From Legionella_C sp963803545 (GTDB lineage: Bacteria > Pseudomonadota > Gammaproteobacteria > Legionellales > Legionellaceae), in NCBI GenBank assembly GCA_963803545.1, contig CAWDMX010000001.1, positions 372,001 to 436,000 on the forward strand: 64,000 nucleotides of DNA, written 5' to 3'. Made by a program: the position numbers and the translations under genes. The notes beneath the pieces are model-generated. The model worked only from the letters and a program-made list of their open reading frames with translations, searched no databases and was not told where the DNA came from. Position 1 is the first letter of the stretch; the number at the start of each line of letters is the position of its first letter. This document shows, in pieces, positions 1 through 8,920 of this stretch.

Positions 1-911
1 ACTTTAACTAAGTTTTTCATGACCTTAGTCTGAGTGATATCAAATATTGCTGAAGCGGGGTGATGATTAAAATCACATGAAACCAGCGGCTCATCACAGA
101 TGTGCAGCACTTTATTTTGCGCACCGACCATAATGGCATTAACCTCAGCAACAGAGGTCTCTCTTTTTGCTGTAAATGTTAAATCAATTACCGATACATT
201 TAGCGTTGGAACGCGCATGGCAAAACCGTCCAATTTGCCGGCTAACTCAGGAATAACGAGACCCAAGGCCGAGGCGGCACCTGTTTTGGTTGGAATAATT
301 GATTGAGTCGCTGAACGCGCGCGTCGCAAATCATTATGGCTCCCATCCAACAGCATCTGATCCTTCGTATAGGCGTGCACGGTGTTGAGTAAGCCGTACT
401 CCAGGCCAATAGCCTCATGCAAGGGTTTAACCACCGGTGCTAAGCAATTCGTCGTGCACGAGGCATTGGAGACAATAATATCGTGTGCTTGCAGGCTTTG
501 TTCGTTCACCCCATACACAATGGTTGCGTCCACGTCCTTACCGGGCGCGGATATTAAAACTTTTTTAGCCCCCGCCTGAACATGCATCATAGCGTGTTCA
601 CGACTGGTGAACCGACCTGTACATTCAAATACTATGTCTACATCCAGACGTTTCCATGGTAATAGATTGGGTGCGCGTTCGGCAATTATTTCTATCCGAT
701 GACCGTCCACCACGAGAAAATTATTCTCAACAGCAACTTCGCAACCGAAGCGACCGTGTGTTGAGTCGTAACGCGTTAAATGAGCGGTCGTCTCAATACC
801 CGACAAATCGTTAATAGCTACCACTTCAAATTGCTGTTGGCGACTGTATTCGAAGATGGATCTTAATATACAGCGACCGATTCGCCCATACCCATTGATT
901 GCTACTCTCAT
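1..911 (-). CDS. gap: Glyceraldehyde-3-phosphate dehydrogenase (3' end off window)
   Basis: Glycolytic enzyme that oxidises and phosphorylates glyceraldehyde-3-phosphate to 1,3-bisphosphoglycerate with NAD, in the cytoplasm. About 303 codons are present; the C-terminus runs off the left edge. Seen: an N-terminal Rossmann start (MRVAINGYGRIGR), the catalytic SNASCTTNC motif with Cys near residue 152, then HAYT, the DLRRARSA stretch and a PTKTGAA segment. The PTKTGAA and SAPGKD segments fit GapA better than erythrose-4-phosphate dehydrogenase (Epd), its nearest alternative. The ATG at 909-911 opens directly with the Rossmann motif. It lies 59 bp downstream of the transketolase gene on the same strand, so the two are probably co-transcribed as a carbon-metabolism operon. 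Confidence 0.95.
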   Translation of the reverse strand, partial: MRVAINGYGRIGRCILRSIFEYSRQQQFEVVAINDLSGIETTAHLTRYDSTHGRFGCEVAVENNFLVVDGHRIEIIAERAPNLLPWKRLDVDIVFECTGRFTSREHAMMHVQAGAKKVLISAPGKDVDATIVYGVNEQSLQAHDIIVSNASCTTNCLAPVVKPLHEAIGLEYGLLNTVHAYTKDQMLLDGSHNDLRRARSATQSIIPTKTGAASALGLVIPELAGKLDGFAMRVPTLNVSVIDLTFTAKRETSVAEVNAIMVGAQNKVLHICDEPLVSCDFNHHPASAIFDITQTKVMKNLVK

Positions 912-970
912 TAATCTCTCCAACATCGTGTGCTTTATCTACAAAGTTATGAACCCGTTTTTGGTACTAT

Positions 971-2953
971 TCAAAAAGAATTTATAGCCTTTACCACGGC
1001 TTCAACGGTTATACCTAGATAGGTGTACGCGTCAGTAGCTGAGGCCGACACGCCAAATCTATCGATACCAATTACTTTCCCATCCAATCCCACAAATCGA
1101 TACCAATAATTGGTAGCGCCGGCCTCTAGGGCTATTCGATTTCTTACGCCATCCGGCAAGAGCGCTTGTTGATAGTCGGCTTCTTGCTGTAAAAATAGCT
1201 CTGGGCACGGCATAGAAACAAGGCGAACTTTCCGCGTTAACGAGCAACCGTTAATCGCGTCCAAGGCAATGTGCACCTCCGATCCCGTGGCGATAATAAT
1301 GACGTCCGGAACACCCTCACAATCCAGCACGCAATAAGCACCCTTACTAATAAGGTCTTGAGGGTTGGCAACCGGTGGCAGCGGGGTAAGATTTTGTCGG
1401 GACAGCAAAAGGGCGCTTGGCCCGTTATGACAGCTTAATGCGTGCTGCCAGGCAACCGCTGTTTCCAATAAATCAGCCGGACGCCAAACCGTTAGATTCG
1501 GTGTTAAGCGAAGCATCGCAGCGTGCTCAATAGGCTGATGGGTGGGGCCGTCCTCACCTAAACCAATTGAATCATGGGTTAAGATATAAATAACCCGCTG
1601 CTGCATGAGCGCGCTTAACCGGATGGCGTTGCGCGCGTAATCCGCAAAAACAAGAAAGGTTCCGCCGTAGGGGATAAATCCTCCGTGCACCGCTATACCA
1701 TTCATAATGGCCGCCATACCAAATTCACGCACACCGTAATTAATATAGTTACCAGCGCAATCCTCGGCGGATATCGCTTTAGTTCCGGACCAGTTCGTAT
1801 TGTTTGAACCGCTGAGATCCGCTGATCCACCGAGCAGCTCCGGTAAAAATTGCGCAAAATACTCGATGCAAAACTGCGAGCTTTTACGCGTAGCCATCGG
1901 CTGTGTCTGAGCGGTGCAGCGCTCAATTAAGCCCTGACTCAATTGCTCCCAGTTATCCGGTAAATCGCCGTTTATTTGGCGCAAAAACTGAGAATAACTC
2001 TCTGCATCGGCTTGCTGATACTGTTGGCACACGTTCAGCCAGTTGTTTTCCTCGGCTTGGCCCTGAGCACAGTTATCCCAGTGCTGGTAAAGTTCTGCAG
2101 GAATTTCAAAAGGCGGATGCGGCCATTGCAACTCGGCACGAACCTGTGCAACCGCTTCTTTGCCTAGAGGCGCCCCATGTGATTTTTCGCTTCCCGCAAC
2201 CGGGGATGCAAATCCAATAATAGTTTTGCAAATAATTAAACTGGGTTGATTGCGCACGTGCTGCGCTTTGTGAATAGCGTTTTCAATGGCCGCACTATCG
2301 TGACCATCGACCGCATCAATAACATGCCAGTTGTAGGCTTGAAAGCGCTGTTGGGTATTGTCTGTAAACCAACCCCCAACATTACCATCAATAGAAATAG
2401 CGTTGTCATCATAGAAGACGATCAGTTTACCCAAGGCCTGCGTCCCGGCAAGCGAGCACACCTCATGGGACAATCCTTCCATCAAACAGCCATCACCCGC
2501 GAAGACGTAGGTGTAATGATCGACTATTGCACGTTGTTTGCTATTAAACCGGCGGGCTAAAACTTTTTCAGCAATTGCCATTCCCACCGCATTTGCCAAA
2601 CCCTGGGCTAATGGTCCGGTCGTGGTTTCAACCCCGGGCGTCTCATTAATTTCAGGATGGCCCGGCGTTTTGGAATGCAATTGACGAAAATTTTTAAGCT
2701 CCTCGAGCGAAAGCGCGTATCCGCTCAAGTGCAAAAGCGCGTAAAGTAGTGCCGACCCATGGCCGTTAGAAAGCACAAAGCGGTCTCTATTAAACCAGCG
2801 TGGATTTTTTGGATTGTGGCGCAAAAACTTAGTCCACAGCACCGTCGCAATATCAGCCATACCCAAAGGCATTCCCGGATGACCCGATTGCGCAGCCTCA
2901 ACAGCATCAATACTGAGCATCCGTACAGCAGTAGCAAGTTCTGAAAAAATCAT
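971..2953 (-). CDS. tkt: Transketolase
   Basis: Thiamine-diphosphate enzyme of the pentose phosphate pathway; it moves two-carbon units between ketose and aldose phosphates. The 660-residue length is normal. Seen: the N-terminal LSIDAVEAAQSGHPGMPLG block, the ThDP-binding GDGCLMEG segment near residue 150, the pyrimidine-domain motif GLGEDGPTHQPIEH near 465, and a C-terminal domain ending GVSASATDAYTYLGI. I take the ATG at 2951-2953 (MIFSELATAVRML); a TTG three codons upstream is possible but less likely. It is followed on the same strand by gap, so the pair links the pentose phosphate pathway to glycolysis. The 268 bp upstream, to the fabL-like gene, hold no gene. Confidence 0.96.
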   Translation of the reverse strand: MIFSELATAVRMLSIDAVEAAQSGHPGMPLGMADIATVLWTKFLRHNPKNPRWFNRDRFVLSNGHGSALLYALLHLSGYALSLEELKNFRQLHSKTPGHPEINETPGVETTTGPLAQGLANAVGMAIAEKVLARRFNSKQRAIVDHYTYVFAGDGCLMEGLSHEVCSLAGTQALGKLIVFYDDNAISIDGNVGGWFTDNTQQRFQAYNWHVIDAVDGHDSAAIENAIHKAQHVRNQPSLIICKTIIGFASPVAGSEKSHGAPLGKEAVAQVRAELQWPHPPFEIPAELYQHWDNCAQGQAEENNWLNVCQQYQQADAESYSQFLRQINGDLPDNWEQLSQGLIERCTAQTQPMATRKSSQFCIEYFAQFLPELLGGSADLSGSNNTNWSGTKAISAEDCAGNYINYGVREFGMAAIMNGIAVHGGFIPYGGTFLVFADYARNAIRLSALMQQRVIYILTHDSIGLGEDGPTHQPIEHAAMLRLTPNLTVWRPADLLETAVAWQHALSCHNGPSALLLSRQNLTPLPPVANPQDLISKGAYCVLDCEGVPDVIIIATGSEVHIALDAINGCSLTRKVRLVSMPCPELFLQQEADYQQALLPDGVRNRIALEAGATNYWYRFVGLDGKVIGIDRFGVSASATDAYTYLGITVEAVVKAINSF

Positions 2954-3221
2954 TTGTCTCAAATAACGGTTTAATGAAGTGCGCTATTGTCGCTTAGTTG
3001 CATCGTTTGGGCAAGTTTGACGGGTCTATTATAAAAATAACGTTTGCTGTTGGTCGCCAAAATATAGACCGCTAAAACGAAGGTCTTTTATTTCCGTTGC
3101 CAAGCGTCGGGTCGGGTTTAAAGACCGCTACCCAATTAAATCGTGTTTGCAAAACCCCGCCTTTTTCAATCCACTTTTAAGAGCATTAACAATTAAGGAA
3201 AAAAGCGTGGCTGCGCACTCG

Positions 3222-3974
3222 TTAACCAATCCTACTGTAGCCCGCATCAACGTAAAGGGTATGCGCATTAATCATTTCTGCTTCCGGTAAACACAACAGA
3301 TACACCGCATTGGCAACGTCCGCCGGCGTTAGCGCTCGCGTACTTAACGCGCGCTCCTGGTATTGTTCTAATAAGTGCTCACGATTTGGAAAATGCTTGA
3401 GCGCATCGGTATCTACAACACCCGCTGAAATAGTATTCGCGGTTACACCCAGTGGGGCTAATTCTAAGCTCAGGGAACGTATCAAAGCTTCTAAAGCCGC
3501 TTTTGAGGCACCAATAAACGCGTAATTAGGAATGGCTCGCTCCGCGCCTAAGCTCGACAAGGCAATAACGCGCCCACCTGCTTGCAACAAAGACCGGCCT
3601 TCTACAACTAAGTGATTCACCGCTAAAGCATTCGTTTCTAAGCACCAGCGCCAGTGTTTAGTCGACATTTTTAAAGCAGGTTTTAATACGCCACTCGCCG
3701 CGTTGCTGATTAGGAAGTCAAGACGCGTGAAGGTTTGTTGAAACTGCTCAAACATCGATTTTACAGAGCTACTGTCGGCAACATTCGCTTGTACAGCACA
3801 GGCGCGTTGCCCCATCGTGGTAATTTCTTCGCAAAGGGTTGCCGCTTCATCCGAACTGTTGTAATACACAATCGCTATATCGCATCCGGCCTGTGCCAAC
3901 TTTAACGCACACGCCCTGCCTATTCCGCGTGCGCCACCGGTTATTAACGCCACTTTGTCACTAAATACTTTCAT
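3222..3974 (-). CDS. fabL: FabL-type enoyl-[acyl-carrier-protein] reductase (SDR family)
   Basis: Short-chain dehydrogenase/reductase of 250 residues. The nucleotide motif GGARGIGRA is at 17-25 and the NAASGVL motif follows at about 91. The catalytic pair is spaced Tyr-x6-Lys (YAFIGASK), typical of enoyl-ACP reductases rather than the YxxxK of most SDRs. The stretch DTDALKHFPNRE closely matches my memory of Bacillus FabL, which reduces trans-2-enoyl-ACP with NADPH in fatty-acid elongation. The match to FabL is the basis of the call; a generic 3-oxoacyl reductase (FabG-like) is the alternative. The gene stands alone on the minus strand, divergent from the MFS gene, with no fatty-acid genes beside it. 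Confidence 0.75.
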   Translation of the reverse strand: MKVFSDKVALITGGARGIGRACALKLAQAGCDIAIVYYNSSDEAATLCEEITTMGQRACAVQANVADSSSVKSMFEQFQQTFTRLDFLISNAASGVLKPALKMSTKHWRWCLETNALAVNHLVVEGRSLLQAGGRVIALSSLGAERAIPNYAFIGASKAALEALIRSLSLELAPLGVTANTISAGVVDTDALKHFPNREHLLEQYQERALSTRALTPADVANAVYLLCLPEAEMINAHTLYVDAGYSRIG

Positions 3975-4104
3975 AAATTTTCCAGAAAATAGCGAAACTA
4001 ACCAGAATTTTCGCCTCTGTCAAATAGAATTAACATAAAAATATCTTGTTTAATAAACTGCAACTTTGTACTATTTATCATTCCAAACCAGTTTAGTTGT
4101 GCAC

Positions 4105-5256
4105 ATGACGTATTCGTGGTCTAAAAGTATTCTCCCCATCGCTGCTATTTTTGCTTTCCGCATGTTGGGTTTGTTCATGTTGATACCCGTTTTTAGCGTT
4201 CTTGCGCTTAATTTAGACTACGCGACGCCGACGCTGATTGGGATTGCGTTAGGGTGCTATGGTTTAAGCCAAGGTCTTTTGCAAATTCCTTTTGGCGTGC
4301 TATCCGACCGCTACGGGCGTAAACAAATGATTACTATCGGCCTCCTCTTATTTGCAGCCGGAAGTATTTTAGCGGTATGTACCCACAGCATTTACGGCAT
4401 GATTGTCGCCCGAATCGTGCAGGGTTCGGGAGCTATTGGCAGCGTTCTTATCGCCTTATTAGCCGACCTTACGCCAACCGAACAGCGCACCAAAGCCATG
4501 GCTATCCTTGGAATGGCTATAGGTCTATCGTTTAGTATTGCCATCGTTATAAGTCCTTTTATCACCCAACATTTCGGGCTTGTGGGTCTCTTTTATGTGA
4601 TGACCTTTTTAGCGCTCGCTGGGTTAGTTATAGTGCACACCCTTATTCCTACCCCAAACCAGATTCGAGTCGCCTCCCAAACCACGTGGTCGTTATTGCA
4701 GGACGTTGTAAAAAACAAAAAACTGTACGCCTTGAATGCGGGTATTTTTTTTCAACATCTTATTTTTACCGCCACTTTTTTTGCCCTTCCTTTATGCCTG
4801 CACCGCTTTATTGAACAAGGGGCAATTAGCCAACAATGGCGATTTTATCTTCCCTTAATTCTTGGTTCATTTTTACTGATGCTGCCCTTCATATTTTGGG
4901 CGGAAAAACGGAAAAAATTCCGCAGCCTGTTCATCGCTACGGTGGCTACAATTGGCATTTCACAGCTATTACTCGCTTTTTTCCATCAGCAATGGGCCAG
5001 TGTCTGGTGGGCGGTGTTTCTCTATTTCCTAGTATTTAATATCTTAGAAGCCAGCCTGCCCTCCATGATATCCAAAAAAGCGGATGCGCATAACAAAGGT
5101 ACGGCAATGGGCGTATACTCCAGCTGCCAATTTTTAGGGATTTTTGTTGGAGGACTTAGCGCCGGCTTAGTGTACCAACACAGCGGAATTACCGGAGTTT
5201 TTGTTTATAATGCGCTAATAAGTTTAGCGTGGCTGTTTGTTGTAATTCGTCAATGA
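4105..5256 (+). CDS. MFS transporter, YajR-like
   Basis: Inner-membrane major facilitator superfamily carrier, about 383 residues with roughly 12 hydrophobic segments. The first half resembles E. coli YajR: FRMLGLFMLIPV, then IGIALGCYGLSQGLLQIPFG and the MFS motif A LSDRYGRKQMI, then VQGSGAIGSVLIALLADLT. The second half keeps a KGTAMGVYSSCQFLGIFVGG block. It ends right after the last helix (LAWLFVVIRQ), so the soluble C-terminal domain of YajR is missing. The substrate is unknown; drug efflux is only a family-level guess. I chose the ATG at 4105; a GTG at 4099 and a TTG at 4066 are in frame upstream but have poor signals. Confidence 0.85.
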   Translation: MTYSWSKSILPIAAIFAFRMLGLFMLIPVFSVLALNLDYATPTLIGIALGCYGLSQGLLQIPFGVLSDRYGRKQMITIGLLLFAAGSILAVCTHSIYGMIVARIVQGSGAIGSVLIALLADLTPTEQRTKAMAILGMAIGLSFSIAIVISPFITQHFGLVGLFYVMTFLALAGLVIVHTLIPTPNQIRVASQTTWSLLQDVVKNKKLYALNAGIFFQHLIFTATFFALPLCLHRFIEQGAISQQWRFYLPLILGSFLLMLPFIFWAEKRKKFRSLFIATVATIGISQLLLAFFHQQWASVWWAVFLYFLVFNILEASLPSMISKKADAHNKGTAMGVYSSCQFLGIFVGGLSAGLVYQHSGITGVFVYNALISLAWLFVVIRQ

Positions 5257-5300
5257 ACGATGCTTAACAATAAAAAGTACGAAATAATTAATAAAATGGT

Positions 5301-5306
5301 TATAAT
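5301..5306 (+). promoter_or_regulatory. Candidate -10 box of the ssb promoter
   Basis: A perfect TATAAT hexamer lies 34 bp upstream of the ssb start codon in an AT-rich stretch, preceded by TGGT as in extended -10 sites. No convincing -35 hexamer is visible, so this is a weak prediction. A good ribosome binding site (AGGAG, near 5328-5332) follows. Confidence 0.4.
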
Positions 5307-5339
5307 ATCGAGTCTAACTATCGCAACCAGGAGTACTAC

Positions 5340-5810
5340 ATGGCACGTGGCATTAATAAAGTAATTTTAGTAGGTAATGTTGGCACCGATCCGGAGGTTC
5401 GCTACTTACCTAATGGAAATGCGGTAACTAGTTTATCTTTGGCTACCAGCGAAACATGGAAAGATAAACAAACCGGCGACAAGCAAGAGCGCACCGAATG
5501 GCACCGTATTGTGTGCTTTAACCGTCTTGGTGAAATAGCTGGAGAATACGTTCACAAAGGGTCCAAGCTTTATGTGGAAGGCAGTTTGCGCACACGAAAA
5601 TGGCAAGATCAGCAGGGACAAGATAAATACACAACGGAAATAATTGCGTCCGACATTCAAATGCTAGACAGCAAAAATGCGGGTGGCGGCAGTAATAATT
5701 ACGACAATGCGCCCTCAAGCCAACATCAGCCTGCTCCGCGTAAAAAAGAACCGCAAGCAGAATCCGCCCACGAAGCGTTTGAACAATTGGATGATGACAT
5801 CCCTTTTTAA
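5340..5810 (+). CDS. ssb: Single-stranded DNA-binding protein
   Basis: Binds and protects single-stranded DNA during replication, repair and recombination, as a homotetramer. The 156-residue product has the OB-fold domain in residues 1-110 (starting MARGINKVILVGNVGTDPEVRY), a polar Gly/Asn/Gln-rich linker, and the acidic tip DDDIPF that docks partner proteins. AGGAG lies 7-8 bases before the ATG, and a rho-independent terminator follows 37 bp after the stop, so this is a single-gene unit. Downstream, core sequence gives way to decayed mobile DNA. Confidence 0.97.
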   Translation: MARGINKVILVGNVGTDPEVRYLPNGNAVTSLSLATSETWKDKQTGDKQERTEWHRIVCFNRLGEIAGEYVHKGSKLYVEGSLRTRKWQDQQGQDKYTTEIIASDIQMLDSKNAGGGSNNYDNAPSSQHQPAPRKKEPQAESAHEAFEQLDDDIPF

Positions 5811-5846
5811 TTCCTACTACAACGTAAATTGTTAATTATTATTCTT

Positions 5847-5879
5847 AAAGCCCTTTTATATAAGGGCTTTTTTATTTTA
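5847..5879 (+). terminator. Rho-independent terminator of ssb
   Basis: A 9-bp perfect stem (AAAGCCCTT at 5847-5855, AAGGGCTTT at 5862-5870) with a 6-base loop, followed by a T-rich run, 37 bp after the ssb stop codon. Confidence 0.9.
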
Positions 5880-5953
5880 TAAGTGTTAATTGTCATTAAT
5901 TTAGGATATGTGATGCCATTATTAAATTGTAATATATTGTCAATACGTGAGTT

Positions 5954-6357
5954 ATGGAAGAAAAGTTTGGCCTACGTTTGATTACTTTTTCTAATGGAGA
6001 ACGTTATCCATTATTGCTTAATCATGAAAAGAAACCACATTGGTATGCCACACTTTATGCAACCACTCAGATCCAGCACCTAATACAATAGCAGCTGTAC
6101 TGGCAGCTATTCGAGTTTTGTTTTCGTGGGCGCGCGCTCAAGAACAAAATTTAGAGTATCGGTTTTCTCAAAGAAATTTTCTTAAAGGGCAAGAACTTGA
6201 ATCCATAAGACGCTATAGCCAAACAAGAATAGAAGAGTTTTAAAAGCAAAAAATAAACCCTTCGTCGCGAAATCGTATTAAAAAATTAGAGGGAAATTCA
6301 ACGTTTCTGAAACTCGAATTAGCAGTGGCACTCACTACATTAGATTAGATTAGCTTA
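5954..6357 (+). pseudogene. Remnant of a tyrosine-recombinase (phage-type integrase) N-terminus
   Basis: Two overlapping reading frames together read like the N-terminal SAM-like domain of a tyrosine integrase. Frame one starts at the ATG at 5954 (MEEKFGLRLITFSNGERYP, then YATLYATTQ) and stops at 6089. The match continues in another frame (NTIAAVLAAIRVLFSWARA, then a segment ending RYSQTRIEEF) to a stop at 6241. A further shifted segment, SETRISSGTHYIRLD, runs up to the IS630-type element. At least one frameshift and one stop are present and the catalytic C-terminal domain is absent. Inference: an integrated element was lost here and its integrase gene was truncated by the IS insertion. Confidence 0.65.
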
Positions 6358-6359
6358 TA

Positions 6360-7280
6360 TTGCCGTTTGATTTCTAAATGATCGATTGAAAAGCATGATC
6401 AATAGCTCCAGCTAAGTTAATAAATTGACCTATTATTTTTTTTATATTGGCTTTTAAATTAGCCCAAAATTGTTCGATTGGATTTAAATCTGGTGAATAA
6501 GGAGAAAGAAATAATAGCGTGCATTGAGCCTCTGCAATTATTTTTTTAGTTTTCTCGGACTTATGGAATGCTGCATTATCCATAATAATGATGTGTCCCG
6601 GGCCTAAAGCAGGTAAAAGAAACGTCTCTAGCCAAAAATTGAATAGATTGGTATCGCAAGTACCTTGGTAACAGAGTGGAGCAACTATCTTTTTACCAAG
6701 CAAACCGGCAATAAAGCTCTCTCTAGCGTAGCGTTTTCCTGATACTTCTCCTAACACAGGTTGCCCCCGTTTTCCCCATCCATACTCACGTGATATAAAT
6801 TTATCAATGCCCGACTCATCAATATAAACGCATTGTGCTTCAGGGTATTTTGTGAGCTCGGCTAGAAATAACTGGCGCTTTTCCTCGTCTCTTTCTACGT
6901 AGAGCGAGGTCTTTTTTTTCGAGTCATTTTAAGACGGCATAAAGCACGCCATACCCCAGACTCCGTTGCTTCGAAATGCGTGGCTATTTCACTTAAATAA
7001 GCGTCAGGATTCGCATCCATATACGATTGGAGTACCTCATCCTTTAGTTTATAGGGTAAATTAGCCCTGATGCTAGGGGATATTGTACCTAGTTGTTCTT
7101 GTCTACTTCTCCATCGCTGAATCGATGAACGACTTACATTGAATAGTTCACAGGCTGTCTTAATCAGACCTCCTGAATCAATGTATTTCATAACTATTGT
7201 TCTTATATCTGTGGAATGACTCATAATTAAAATTAAAAATTATAACACAACTTATAAGTCATTTTGAAATCAAAATACTA
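6360..7280 (-). mobile_element. IS630-family insertion sequence, copy A
   Basis: 921-bp element nearly identical to the copy at 11652-12572. Imperfect inverted ends of about 25 bp are seen: CGTTTGATTTCTAAATGA at the left, matched by the complement of the right end TCATTTTGAAATCAAAATAC. IS630 elements target TA, and TA follows the right end at 7281. The left flank is the integrase remnant. The right flank is a 43-bp piece identical to the element's own interior, which suggests insertion into another copy followed by loss of part of it. The transposase is in two frames joined by an A8 slippery run. Confidence 0.88.
6374..7224 (-). CDS. IS630-family transposase (two frames, probable -1 frameshift)
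   Basis: DDE transposase of the IS630/Tc1 group. The first frame (start 7224) is a 109-residue helix-turn-helix protein that stops at 6895 after KMTRKKRPRST. Near 6912-6919 the coding strand has eight A residues; a -1 slip there leads into an open frame, KTSLYVERDEEKRQ, that runs without a stop to 6374. That frame carries the first Asp in YIDESG, the second Asp in IIMDNAAFH and the Glu in NPIEQFW, so all three catalytic residues are present. The same A8 run is conserved in copy B, which supports programmed frameshifting, a known mode in this family, rather than a chance mutation. The full product would be about 280 residues. Confidence 0.85.
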
Positions 7281-7323
7281 TAAAGCTCTCTCTAGCGTAG
7301 CGTTTTCCTGATACTTCTCCTAA
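7281..7323. repeat. Duplicated internal fragment of the IS630-type element
   Basis: About 43 bp directly outside the right end of copy A repeat the interior of the same element (6713-6755). The junction is at a TA dinucleotide, the IS630 target, so copy A seems to have inserted into another copy whose other part was later lost. Confidence 0.75.
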
Positions 7324-7369
7324 GGGGTCTTGTGGAAGAACCCCCAAAAGTGTTCGTTTTGAAGTAAAC

Positions 7370-7906
7370 TTATAATGTTTTACTAGTAATAGGGGCAATA
7401 TTTTTAGTAAGGAAATAAAAATATAATTCTGGAGTTAAGCTCTTATCAAAAGCATTTTCAACAATATAATATTGATTATAAGCAGAACCTATACCTTGCT
7501 CAGCAAGAGGAGCAAGAATGCAAAGGTATTCTTTATTCTCATAATCTATTTTGTACCACAATGCTCTAGGCGTAAAAAACATACCAGGTTTTATTTCAGG
7601 ATTAATGGAGTAGTTTTTCGATAGCTCTGGATCTATTCTTTTACCGTTAATAACTAAATAAAATTTACTCTGACACGTTAGTGTACCAAAAGCCCGTTCC
7701 TGAAAGATTCTATCGTACTGGTTTTTACAACCATCATGAGATTTGTCAGCCGGGCCGGCTCCTTCGAGTTCTTGTATTGTTATTTGATCATTATAAGGTT
7801 TATCATTCATGCAAGTTTGTAGAATTTGATAAGGTGGATTAGCTAATATAGGATTGATAAATCCTATGAGAATGCATGTTGTGAATAGATATTTAATTAA
7901 TTGCAT
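7370..7906 (-). CDS. Secreted protein of unknown function, partner of the SleB-like hydrolase
   Basis: 178 residues with a clear signal peptide (LIKYLFTTCILIGFINPILA, cut before NPPY), so it should be periplasmic or secreted. The mature part has five Cys residues (TCMND, DGCKN, LTCQS, YLCIL among them) and many aromatic residues; I recognise no domain. Its start lies inside the last codons of the upstream hydrolase gene (10-bp overlap), which points to translational coupling. A toxin-immunity relation, with this protein guarding the cell wall against its neighbour, is an inference from gene order and export signal only. An accessory subunit or unrelated secreted protein is the alternative. 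Confidence 0.7.
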   Translation of the reverse strand: MQLIKYLFTTCILIGFINPILANPPYQILQTCMNDKPYNDQITIQELEGAGPADKSHDGCKNQYDRIFQERAFGTLTCQSKFYLVINGKRIDPELSKNYSINPEIKPGMFFTPRALWYKIDYENKEYLCILAPLAEQGIGSAYNQYYIVENAFDKSLTPELYFYFLTKNIAPITSKTL

Positions 7907-8835
7907 TGTATTGCCCCGTTAGCTTTAAGAAATTGCTTATCCAGTTTCCAAAATATTGTCTTACCCTGAGTGGTGGTAGAAATGTAAGTTGTTTCATAAT
8001 ACCCCTTTTTCCGTCCTTTTCTCTTTTTAGTGGGTGGCTCAGGGGTAGAGAAAATATTATGCGAAGGATCGGAATATTTAAATCCACTCCTATATTTATA
8101 ATGTTTAGCACCACTCGTTTTCAAATCATAACCATCCCAAAAACAGCCTCCTCTTGAGTAATCTTTGCCGTAGTTTAACGCATTTTCTGCTGCTTTATAG
8201 GCGTTTTTGAAATCATTTTCTTGACCACACATAAGTTTTATAAAGCGTTCGTTTCCATTGTATACAACATAAGAAAAACTATCATTTGCTTTTACAAGAC
8301 TTGCTACCGTTTCCAAGTGAGCAGCATCACGACGCCGTATTGTTGCAGAGGCAATACCGGCCATTTCTTCATACACATTTGACCAATGTGATTCTCCATA
8401 CGCTATGGCTGCAAGCAATTTTAATTCAGATACATTATCAATGTCCTTCCAACAAGCATCATCTGGACGAAAACATGTCATTTTATCTACTGATAAAGTC
8501 CATGAGGAATTTGGACAGGATGCTATAGGTTCTTCACACCAACCAAAGTTCATAGGCATTTTAAATGCACCATCGGCACATAAATCTCCAGATTGTACGT
8601 ACACTGGATTGCCAAATGGGTTAACGCAAAACTCACCGCCAGGTACATCTGTAATTGGAAGCTCTAAAACAGCACAAACATCTTGCCATGTTTTTTCCAT
8701 TATTTCTCTATGGTCATTTAATGTAAAACCGACGTCAATTTTACAGTTTTTAATCATACTTGAAGGGATTGTTTCTGCCCATAAATTAATGCTTTTAAAC
8801 AGCAAAATAAAAACAACTAATACATGTAAAATCAA
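7897..8835 (-). CDS. Exported SleB-like cell-wall hydrolase
   Basis: About 312 residues if started at TTG 8835, which gives a plausible signal peptide (ILHVLVVFILLFKSINLWA). The reading frame continues upstream to an ATG at 8934, but that ATG lies inside the end of the neighbouring IS3 element and codons 8824-8920 read as part of a broken kinase gene, so the longer start is probably an artefact. The middle has a Cys-rich region containing FGNPVYVQSGDLC, loosely like the GNPV-x-SG motif of Rhs-type toxins. The C-terminal half matches SleB/hydrolase_2 enzymes: LLAAIAYGESHWSNV with the conserved Glu, MAGIASATIRRR, and GAKHYKY. It likely cuts peptidoglycan. Followed by an overlapping secreted protein gene. 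The true start is uncertain because the 5' region was rearranged. Confidence 0.7.
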   Translation of the reverse strand: MILHVLVVFILLFKSINLWAETIPSSMIKNCKIDVGFTLNDHREIMEKTWQDVCAVLELPITDVPGGEFCVNPFGNPVYVQSGDLCADGAFKMPMNFGWCEEPIASCPNSSWTLSVDKMTCFRPDDACWKDIDNVSELKLLAAIAYGESHWSNVYEEMAGIASATIRRRDAAHLETVASLVKANDSFSYVVYNGNERFIKLMCGQENDFKNAYKAAENALNYGKDYSRGGCFWDGYDLKTSGAKHYKYRSGFKYSDPSHNIFSTPEPPTKKRKGRKKGYYETTYISTTTQGKTIFWKLDKQFLKANGAIQCN

Positions 8836-8920
8836 AGGATGCTTTTCACCTTCTAGCAGCACTTTAAAGTTGAGGTTAGCGCATCCACCAGCAATTAATT
8901 CATAACAAATGAGCTTTTTA

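Noticed and set aside
7323..7345. GGGG/CCCC hairpin as a terminator for the secreted partner gene
   Set aside because: The stem is interrupted and no T run follows on either strand.
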